DNA of 15,482 bases, taken from positions 1 through 15,482 of the forward strand of contig VFKU01000764.1 in NCBI GenBank assembly GCA_009885415.1, read 5' to 3'. The notes beneath the pieces are model-generated. The model was given only the letters and a program-made list of their open reading frames with translations. It did not search any database and was not told where the DNA came from. Position numbers and translations under genes: made by a program. The DNA comes from Rhodothermota bacterium. GTDB lineage: Bacteria; Hydrogenedentota; Hydrogenedentia; Hydrogenedentales; GCA-2746185. Position 1 is the first letter of the stretch, and every line of letters begins with the position of its first letter. Positions 1-5,967 of the stretch are shown here, piece after piece.

Positions 1-7
1 ACCGTCA

Positions 8-25
8 TCCCCGCGAAAGCAGGGA
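8..25. repeat. REP-like hairpin with GAAA loop
   Basis: Two 7-base arms (8-14 and 19-25) pair around a GAAA loop at 15-18, with one C/A mismatch in the stem. The bases around it, GTCATCCCCGCGAAAGC, match the familiar look of dispersed intergenic REP-type elements seen in many bacterial genomes. Only one copy is in this window, so its repeat status is inferred from resemblance. It lacks a T-run, so it does not look like a rho-independent terminator. Confidence 0.45.
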
Positions 26-82
26 CCTCCCGCCACCACAACCCCCAACCCTCGCACCAAACCCCACCGCCCAACCCCGCAA

Positions 83-140
83 TCCCATACCTCCCCTGCT
101 TCCCATCATTCCCATCCGTCCATCCAGTCCATTCAGTCCC
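83..140. repeat. Degenerate 9-bp tandem repeat array, copy 1
   Basis: Six consecutive 9-base units can be laid out without gaps, each starting with TCC: TCCCATACC, TCCCCTGCT, TCCCATCAT, TCCCATCCG, TCCATCCAG, TCCATTCAG, followed by a partial TCCC. The C-rich stretch from about 40 to 82 may be a more decayed part of the same array. Because the period is three codons, one minus-strand frame reads Gly-X-X, but it is short, bounded by stops at about 5 and 157, and is not convincing as a gene. Confidence 0.65.
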
Positions 141-194
141 CAAAGTACCGAGTATCACCAAAAGCGAAGAGCCAACACCGCCTCAACCTCAAAC

Positions 195-231
195 AAATAA
201 CCCAGTTTATCGCATAAATCGATAAATAACC
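195..231. promoter_or_regulatory. AT-rich palindrome flanked by direct repeats; possible operator or promoter element
   Basis: In an otherwise GC-rich window this patch is AT-rich. TTTATCG (206-212) and CGATAAA (220-226) form a perfect 7-base inverted repeat around a 7-base spacer. The 8-mer AAATAACC occurs at 195-202 and again at 224-231, 29 bases apart, so the direct repeats enclose the palindrome. This symmetry is what a dimeric DNA-binding protein site looks like. Neither partner nor regulated gene is identifiable: the minus-strand operon to its right ends at 375, and whatever lies left of base 1 is not visible. Confidence 0.35.
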
Positions 232-252
232 TTGTTTCGCACCCACAGTTTC

Positions 253-288
253 TCCCACGCGTCCCTTCGCTCCCTTCCGTCCCTTCCC
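253..288. repeat. 9-bp tandem repeat array, copy 2
   Basis: Four gapless 9-base units, TCCCACGCG, TCCCTTCGC, TCCCTTCCG and TCCCTTCCC, share the TCCC start and the orientation of the array at 83-140, so the two arrays appear to belong to one mini-repeat family. Bases 289-374, between this array and the end of the permease gene, show no gene, hairpin or T-run that I can support. Confidence 0.6.
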
Positions 289-374
289 CCGACCAACGAG
301 TGCAACAACCCGCGCATACCTATAGGGAACGTCACGGACTCCGGCGGAAAGGGCGACCTTCGGTGTACTGGGCA

Positions 375-1634
375 CTACGAATGCGGCGCAAGATTGGTCG
401 CCACGTCAGTAGCGTAAGCGCGAAGCGCAGGCACGACCCCCGCGAGCGCTCCCAGCACGATCATCCCGAGCGGCGCGACAACGAGCGCCGGGTGGAAGGC
501 AAAAACATCCAGCACGACCCCCGTCTGCGCGCGCACAAGGTAGTACGCCACGCTCAGGATCGCGGCATACACCGCAAAACCAAAGGCCGCGCCAAGCGCA
601 GCGATCGCCGCCGACTCGATCATGATCGCCGCGAAGACCGTCCGCCGCCGTGCGCCGAGCGCTCGCAGAATCGCGAACTCGCGCCGCCGCTCGTTGATCG
701 TGTTGTACATCGCCGCCAGGATGCACGCGCCCGACACCAGCACGACGAGATACGCCACCAACTCGAGCACCCGGCTCATCCAGCCGATGCGGTTGAACAA
801 GTCCGCCATCACCCGCGCGATCGGAAAGGCCAGCGTCGCCGCCGTCCCCTGCCGGTTGATCTCCTGGTCCAACTGGAAGCCGGCCGTCGGCGCGCGGAAC
901 TTGAGCAACACCGCGCTCACCTCCTTGGCCTCCTCTGGGATCGCCTCGCCCGGCACCGGCGTGAACACCTCACCCGTCCCACGCAACACATGCCCGCCCA
1001 TCCAATACACGCCCTCGATCGGCACCCAAATCACCCGATCCGAAGGCGTGTTCGTCGCCTCCAGAATCCCGACCACCACAAACTCTTCCTCATGCTGCTC
1101 CGCCGTCGTCTCCTCGTACACCAGCCCATGCATCGGCCGAATCGTATCGCCCACCCGCAGCCCCGCCTGCCGCGCCGCGAAACTCCCCACACACGCCTCG
1201 CGCCGCCCCGGATCGAAGGCGCGCCCCTCCGCCATCGCAAAGCGCGTCCCCTTCCGATACTCGAAGGCCGTGAAGATCTCCGGCGTGGTCCCGACGACCC
1301 GAAATCCCAAAAAATTGTCCCCGATCGCATACGGAATCGCCAGCTTCACCCGCGGATCTTTCCGGACGCTCTCATACATCGAAAGCGGAATATTTCCCGG
1401 CGAGGTCTCGAGATGAAAGACCGTGTTCAACACCAGTTGCAGCGCGCTCCCGCGCGCGCCGAGCACCGCGTCAAACCCGATGTCGCCGCCGGTGAACGCC
1501 TCCTGCGTCTGCCGCTGAATGCTGAACACGCTCGTCACCAGCCCCGAAGCCAGCGCCACCGCGAACACGGTCACGCCCGTCGACAGCGCGTGCCGCCGCA
1601 AGCTCCGCCGCACCAGCAGGAACAGGCCCCTCAC
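375..1634 (-). CDS. ABC transporter permease, FtsX/MacB-LolC type
   Basis: Inner-membrane permease half of an ABC exporter (419 aa). Seen: a basic N-terminus (LLVRRSLRRHALST), a first membrane helix at about 20-38, a large extracytoplasmic domain at about 40-285 (MacB-like periplasmic core domain), then three helices at about 290-311, 335-363 and 383-404. That is the four-helix FtsX topology. Between helices 2 and 3 is the cytoplasmic loop NERRREFAILRALGARRR, the characteristic coupling segment of FtsX permeases, and the C-terminus ends with a VPALRAYATDVATNLAP-like motif. The start is a GTG sharing GTGA with the stop of the ATPase gene, so the two are translationally coupled. Family members export lipoproteins, peptides, antibiotics or amphiphiles by a mechanotransmission cycle. 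The substrate here is unknown. No periplasmic adaptor (MacA/HlyD type) is encoded nearby. Confidence is high in the family and low in the substrate. Confidence 0.92.
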   Translation of the reverse strand: MRGLFLLVRRSLRRHALSTGVTVFAVALASGLVTSVFSIQRQTQEAFTGGDIGFDAVLGARGSALQLVLNTVFHLETSPGNIPLSMYESVRKDPRVKLAIPYAIGDNFLGFRVVGTTPEIFTAFEYRKGTRFAMAEGRAFDPGRREACVGSFAARQAGLRVGDTIRPMHGLVYEETTAEQHEEEFVVVGILEATNTPSDRVIWVPIEGVYWMGGHVLRGTGEVFTPVPGEAIPEEAKEVSAVLLKFRAPTAGFQLDQEINRQGTAATLAFPIARVMADLFNRIGWMSRVLELVAYLVVLVSGACILAAMYNTINERRREFAILRALGARRRTVFAAIMIESAAIAALGAAFGFAVYAAILSVAYYLVRAQTGVVLDVFAFHPALVVAPLGMIVLGALAGVVPALRAYATDVATNLAPHS

Positions 1635-2329
1635 GCCGCGCCTCCGCCCGTGGCCGACATCGCCCGATTGATCGCGGCAAAATCCCGCACCTCCTCAAAC
1701 TGCGCGAGCACACCGGGATCGTGGCTCACCAGCAACAGCGCCGCGCCGTTCTCCGCGCACAATTCCCGCAACAGCGCCAGCGCCTCCCGCGCATGCCGCG
1801 GATCCAGGCTACCGGTCGGCTCGTCCGCCAGCACCAGCCGAGGACGATTGGCCAGTGCACGAGCCAGCGCGACCCGCTGCTGCTGCCCCACGCTCAACTG
1901 CCCCGGACGATACCCCGCGCGGTCTCTCAGCCCAACGCGATCGAGCAGCTCGCGCGCGAAAGCGACATCCGGCCCAGCGCCAAACATCATCCCCAACAAC
2001 ACATTCTCCAGCGAGGTGTAGCCTTGGAGTAAATTGAAAGTCTGGAAAACATAGCCGAGAGTTTTCGCGCGCACCGCGTCGCGCGCCGACTCGCCCAGCG
2101 CGGCAATCTCAGTGCCCGCCAGCACGATACGCCCCGCGTCGGGCCGTAAAATCCCCGCAATAAGATTCAGAAAGGTGGTCTTGCCCGAGCCGCTCGATCC
2201 GTGCAACGCGACCTGCGCGCCATCCGCCACGCTAAACCGCGGCACATCCACCACCGGCACGGTCCCACCTTCGGGCGACGTAAAGCGCTTGACCACGTTC
2301 TCAACGACCAGTACATCCATCGAGTTCAT
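1631..2329 (-). CDS. ABC transporter ATP-binding protein, MacB/LolD/YbbA type
   Basis: Cytoplasmic ATPase that powers the adjoining FtsX-type permease. All nucleotide-binding motifs are intact. Numbered from the upstream GTG at 2347: Walker A GSSGSGKTT at 50-58, Q-loop Gln102 (YVFQTFNLL), signature LSVGQQQRVALARAL from 151, Walker B LVLADEPTGSLD from 171, and switch His209 in LLLVSHD. The VFQxFNLL and ADEPTGSLD wording is typical of the LolD/MacB/FtsE branch. The start is uncertain: GTG 2347, ATG 2329 and ATG 2320 are all in frame and none has a clear ribosome-binding site. I chose ATG 2329; ATG 2320 would give MDVLVVENVVKRF, the most family-like beginning. A 42-60-base gap separates it from the upstream GT39 gene, the largest gap inside this gene block, so an internal promoter is possible, but I see no good one. 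Confidence 0.92.
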   Translation of the reverse strand: MNSMDVLVVENVVKRFTSPEGGTVPVVDVPRFSVADGAQVALHGSSGSGKTTFLNLIAGILRPDAGRIVLAGTEIAALGESARDAVRAKTLGYVFQTFNLLQGYTSLENVLLGMMFGAGPDVAFARELLDRVGLRDRAGYRPGQLSVGQQQRVALARALANRPRLVLADEPTGSLDPRHAREALALLRELCAENGAALLLVSHDPGVLAQFEEVRDFAAINRAMSATGGGAA

Positions 2330-2389
2330 CCGGAGTGCGCGCAGCACGCACCGAGTCTATCGAATGCAACAGAAGAAAGGAATGAATAG

Positions 2390-4108
2390 CTACCGGCGCT
2401 CGGGCAGGTCGCCCGAAGTCAGCGCCTCGAGCTTGGGGTCCTTGAGTTCATGCGCGCGGTCGACGAGCAGCGCGACGTATTTCTCGCTCGGCGCGGGGCC
2501 GAAGACATAGGGCAGAGGGCCCCATGTCCCCGAGTAATACGCCGCGCCAATGTGGTAATTCCACGTGCTCGCCCAGGGAAAGACCTTGAACTCGAGCGGA
2601 TAACGATGACTATAAATCTCCGGCACCACCAGGGACTGCATGTTGTTGTCCGGGAGAATGAGGGCGTCCCCGGGGCCGACCTGCGTCCCCGAGAGGTCGA
2701 TGGGCTTCGCGCCCCCCTGCTGCATGTAATACTGGAAGCCCCAGTGACCGAGGAAAACTTTCTGGCCCGCGCCCATCGGCATCTCGCGGTTGAAATGCCG
2801 TGCGGCGTTTCGCGCGCTGTTTGCGATGGTAAAGTCCGCATAGACCAGCGTGAGCGCGAACACCGCCATCGGAGCGATCGGCAGCCAACGCAACCACCGC
2901 CGGGCCGACTCCAAGGGTCGCGCGCGCTCCAACTGCCGCACCGCCAAAATCGCCGCAGGCGCCGCCATGCCCAGCAGGGAGCGCGCGTTGATCGTCCAAT
3001 TGAAAACCGCAGCAAAGGCAAACGCCCCGAAGACCCACAGCAGCAGCAGCACGGACTCCGGCGAACGCTCGCGCCAAAGATCGCAGAGCGCGAGACCCAG
3101 CACGAGCGCGCCCGCGGCAACAAACACCCCGAAGTGCGCGGCCAACGTCGCGCGCGGCAGTTCGCTCCCCTGGCGCTCGGCCGCCTCCAGGAGCGCCTCG
3201 TGCAAAAACCAGCCCGCGGCGGCACTCAGCACGATGAGCGCGACCAGTCCGATGAGCGCGCGCCTGCCGTAAAGCGGCGCAAACCAGAACGCGATCCAGA
3301 TGCATCCGCCGGTATACGCGAGCCCGCTGAGCAGCCGCAGCGCGAAAGGGGTCTGCTCACTCGCCCGGTACAGGCTCGCATAGTTGCCCGCCTCGAAGAA
3401 AAGTCCCACGCCGAAAAGCTGCCGCGTGAGCCACTCGTAGCCCAGCAACACCACCACCGGCAGCGCCAACGCAATTATCCACGCGCCCGGCCTGGGCCGC
3501 TTGAGCAAAGTGAACGCCAGCAGCAGCGACACCGTGCTCGCGCCGAAATACTGCGACAGCGCCGAAGCCGACATCAGCGCGGCGGAGACAAAGAACCAGC
3601 GATCGCGCTTCGTGTCGAGCCCGCGCAGCCACGTCTCGATCGCCCAGACGTAGAGCGCAAGCATAGTGACGGTCGTCATCACCGTGGACGACGACACCAT
3701 CACGGCCGGCGTGAGCGTCGCCGCCGCGCAGGCCAGCATCGGCTCACGGCAAAAACGCCGCGCGACGTAATACGTGCCCAACGACGCCATCGCCGCAGGC
3801 AGCAGAAACGCGAGGTGCATCGGCGTCTCGCCCCATCCGAAGATCGCGCCGACGGCCGCCATGTAATACATCGAGAGCGGAGGGTTCTTGATCACGAGGT
3901 AGGCCGCGCCCTCGACGCCGGTCCAGTTCACGGGGTAATCGAAGAAACGCAACGGATCCTCGAGGATGTGCTTCGCGGTCCACAAACTCAGCGGGTCGTC
4001 GAGGTGATACGCCTTGTTCGCAAACGGCGCCAGCAAGAGCACGGGCAAGATTGCGGCGCAGAACGGCACGCCCCAAGCCTTCAGCCGCGCCGAGCCCGCC
4101 TGCGCCAT
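2390..4108 (-). CDS. GT39-type (PMT/ArnT-like) GT-C membrane glycosyltransferase
   Basis: Polytopic membrane protein of 572 aa that, by family, transfers a sugar from a polyprenyl-phosphate donor onto a lipid, glycan or protein on the outer face of the inner membrane. Seen from ATG 4108: helix 1 at about 13-30, then the first extracytoplasmic loop with the acidic pair HLDDPLSLW (Asp37/Asp38), the usual catalytic/metal position of GT-C enzymes. It is followed by KNPPLSMYYM (74-83), matching the hPPLyY motif of GT39/ArnT proteins. Many further hydrophobic helices run to about 430, and the last roughly 145 residues are soluble and probably periplasmic. An in-frame TTG sits directly before the ATG. 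I prefer the ATG, which lies only 3 bases after the stop of the GT2-GtrA gene (TGA TTG ATG), so the pair should be coupled. The GT2-GtrA product is the obvious donor supplier. The acceptor is unknown. Confidence 0.87.
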   Translation of the reverse strand: MAQAGSARLKAWGVPFCAAILPVLLLAPFANKAYHLDDPLSLWTAKHILEDPLRFFDYPVNWTGVEGAAYLVIKNPPLSMYYMAAVGAIFGWGETPMHLAFLLPAAMASLGTYYVARRFCREPMLACAAATLTPAVMVSSSTVMTTVTMLALYVWAIETWLRGLDTKRDRWFFVSAALMSASALSQYFGASTVSLLLAFTLLKRPRPGAWIIALALPVVVLLGYEWLTRQLFGVGLFFEAGNYASLYRASEQTPFALRLLSGLAYTGGCIWIAFWFAPLYGRRALIGLVALIVLSAAAGWFLHEALLEAAERQGSELPRATLAAHFGVFVAAGALVLGLALCDLWRERSPESVLLLLWVFGAFAFAAVFNWTINARSLLGMAAPAAILAVRQLERARPLESARRWLRWLPIAPMAVFALTLVYADFTIANSARNAARHFNREMPMGAGQKVFLGHWGFQYYMQQGGAKPIDLSGTQVGPGDALILPDNNMQSLVVPEIYSHRYPLEFKVFPWASTWNYHIGAAYYSGTWGPLPYVFGPAPSEKYVALLVDRAHELKDPKLEALTSGDLPERR

Positions 4109-4111
4109 CAA

Positions 4112-5218
4112 TCAGCCCGCCGCGCGCGGCCCGGACTGCCGCCACGCATATTGCGTGCTCAGCGTGTAATTCCAGATCGCGCCGACGGCGGCGCCCAGCA
4201 AGCCCGCGAACGGCACAAGGATACCGCGGTGATAGAGATACGTGGCGACCATGAGATTGATCGCGGCGCCGACCGCGCAGGTGAGATAGAAAATCGTGAT
4301 CCCGCGCAAGATATTGGCGCCTTTGAGCCGCCGGTCGGCGTAGGTGAAGTAGTTGTTGAAAAAGAAATTGGCCGTCATCGCCACAATCACGGCAGCCGAC
4401 TGCGCCGGGATGAACGGCACGCCCGCACGATAAAACAGCGATGTGAGCACGGCCAAGTGCAGAAGCGCGCCGAGCAGCCCCATCATCACGAAGAAAATGA
4501 AACGCACGGGGACGAAGTTACCGAAGGACTTCTCGCAGAGGAGCAGCAGGTATTCCCAGAGAACCATGGCGCTAAGCTTGCTATCGCCGCGTTCGCGCGC
4601 GCGCATGTCATAGGGCACGTCGATGAACTTCACTTCGCGTTTGGCGGAAGCGATGAGATCAAGCAGGATTTTGAAGCCTTTGCCGGAGAGGTCCCGCACG
4701 ACTTCGTAGAAAAACTCGCGGCGAAACATGAAGAAGCCGCTCATGGGGTCCGTCGTGCCTACGCCGAGCCAACTCGAACCGATCCACGTGGCGAAGCGGC
4801 TCATCTTCGCGCGCAGGCCGGGCATCGTGCCCGTCGAGCCGCCCTCGACGTAGCGGCTGCCGATCGCAAGGTCCGTACCACTGGCCTTGAGCGCATCGAG
4901 CATACGAGGAAGGATGCCTTCATCGTGCTGAAGGTCCGCATCCATCACGGCGATGTAGGGCGCGCTGGAGGAGCAGATGCCCTCGATGCACGCCGAAGAC
5001 AGGCCGCGCCGGCCGATGCGCCGAATCGCGCGGATGCGCGGATCGCCCCGGCTGATGGCGAACACGAGGTCGGCCGTACCGTCCGGGCTGTCGTCGTCCA
5101 CGAAGACCATCTCCCACGAGACGCCGCCGAGCGCCGCGGTTACGCGGCGGATCAGTTCCTCGACGTTATCGCGTTCCTTGAAGGTGGGAACGACTATGGT
5201 GAGATCGGGAGCGGACAT
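4112..5218 (-). CDS. Polyprenyl-phosphate glycosyltransferase (GT2, DPM1-like) fused to a GtrA domain
   Basis: Bifunctional membrane protein of 368 aa. Residues about 6-230 form a GT2 catalytic domain: IVVPTFKERDNVEEL at the start, VDDDSPDGT (40-48) for nucleotide binding, DADLQHDE (93-100) as the DxD metal motif, GSRY (120-123), DPMSGFF (157-163) and RERGDSKL (208-215). These follow the dolichol-phosphate mannose synthase pattern. Residues about 235-360 are a GtrA domain with four membrane helices and the NNYFTYADRR signature (288-297). By family, the GT2 part moves a sugar from a nucleotide sugar (often GDP-Man or UDP-Glc) onto polyprenyl phosphate, and GtrA is thought to flip the product across the inner membrane. 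The ATG is 15 bases after the methyltransferase stop, with a weak CAGG just upstream. Which sugar is used cannot be read from the sequence. Confidence 0.92.
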   Translation of the reverse strand: MSAPDLTIVVPTFKERDNVEELIRRVTAALGGVSWEMVFVDDDSPDGTADLVFAISRGDPRIRAIRRIGRRGLSSACIEGICSSSAPYIAVMDADLQHDEGILPRMLDALKASGTDLAIGSRYVEGGSTGTMPGLRAKMSRFATWIGSSWLGVGTTDPMSGFFMFRREFFYEVVRDLSGKGFKILLDLIASAKREVKFIDVPYDMRARERGDSKLSAMVLWEYLLLLCEKSFGNFVPVRFIFFVMMGLLGALLHLAVLTSLFYRAGVPFIPAQSAAVIVAMTANFFFNNYFTYADRRLKGANILRGITIFYLTCAVGAAINLMVATYLYHRGILVPFAGLLGAAVGAIWNYTLSTQYAWRQSGPRAAG

Positions 5219-5233
5219 GAACCTGCCGAGTCG

Positions 5234-5959
5234 CTACGCTTTGAAGGCCGTGCCCAAAAGCAAAAAGCCCAAGGCCGGCCCGAGAACGGGATTCTCGATA
5301 ATCTGGAACCGATCCGCAAGTTTCCAGCCGAGCGCCGCCGCGAAGGGCGCCGCCCCTTGGAAAGTGACGACGCGCGGGCGGTCAAACTCGAGCGACGCGA
5401 GCAGCGCACGCAGCCGCCCGGGCGTGAAGAAGGAAATGTGCTGGTTCTCATAGGTCACCGGCGCTTTGGCGTTCACAATCTTTTCGAGCAGCGGCCAGAG
5501 ACTCGCATAATTCGGCGTTGTAAGAATGAGTTTTCCGCCCGGCCGCAACACGCGCCGCGCTTCCCGCAGCAGGCCCTCGATCGCGGGCCGCGGCAAGTGC
5601 TCGACGAGCTCGATCAGCGTGACGGCGTCGAAGGAGGCGTCCTCGAAGGGCAACGCGCCTTCCTTGACGCACACAAAGCGGTGCTGCGGCGTGCCGTATT
5701 CGGAGTTGGCGTACTCAATTTGCGCCGCAGCCAGGTCGGTGCCGATGCACTCCATGTCCTCAGGCAGCGTACCGATGAAGGTGCCCGGTCCGCAGCCGAT
5801 ATCCAGCAAACGCGCACAGCCGGCCGGGAGTTGTCGGCGCACATGCGCGAATTTGAGATGGTGCCACTTGCTCTGGACGCCGGCGTTACGGCGGAAAACC
5901 TCGTCGTAATAGCCGGGGCCGATCGCGTCGTAATCGTATGTCGTTTGCTCTTGCGCCAA
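5234..5959 (-). CDS. Class I SAM-dependent methyltransferase
   Basis: Soluble 241-aa methyltransferase. Seen, numbered from TTG 5959: motif I LLDIGCGPGT (51-60) with the Gly-rich SAM loop, acidic GTDL (73-76) at the ribose-binding position, LPFEDASFDAVTLIELVEHL-type motif around 103-122, and VLRPGGKLILTTPN (137-150). This is the Methyltransf_11/23 arrangement common in O-antigen and glycolipid clusters. The frame stays open far upstream into the preceding sulfatase-fold gene, but that part is arginine-rich and looks like a shadow. The only reasonable initiator after the neighbour's stop is TTG 5959, with AGGCGG four bases upstream as a likely ribosome-binding site. The resulting gap from the upstream gene is 8 bases. 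Context suggests it methylates a sugar, lipid or other envelope intermediate made with the neighbouring glycosyltransferases. The C-terminal 35 residues are hydrophobic and may contact the membrane. Confidence 0.87.
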   Translation of the reverse strand: MAQEQTTYDYDAIGPGYYDEVFRRNAGVQSKWHHLKFAHVRRQLPAGCARLLDIGCGPGTFIGTLPEDMECIGTDLAAAQIEYANSEYGTPQHRFVCVKEGALPFEDASFDAVTLIELVEHLPRPAIEGLLREARRVLRPGGKLILTTPNYASLWPLLEKIVNAKAPVTYENQHISFFTPGRLRALLASLEFDRPRVVTFQGAAPFAAALGWKLADRFQIIENPVLGPALGFLLLGTAFKA

Positions 5960-5967
5960 GGGGCCGC

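Noticed and set aside
8..25. Rho-independent terminator at the left edge
   Set aside because: The hairpin has no T-run on either strand side and its loop and stem match a dispersed repeat better.
5..157. Short minus-strand frame reading Gly-X-X triplets, collagen-like
   Set aside because: It is about 49 codons between stops, with no ribosome-binding site. The Gly periodicity follows automatically from a 9-bp repeat whose complement contains GGA.
1..374. CRISPR array from the repeated C-rich units
   Set aside because: Units are 9 bases with no spacers and no conserved long repeat, so this is a simple tandem repeat.
300..2021. A 573-codon plus-strand open frame opposite the ABC genes
   Set aside because: Low-complexity, Arg/His/Pro-rich translation lying antisense to two genes with intact ABC motifs; a codon-bias shadow.
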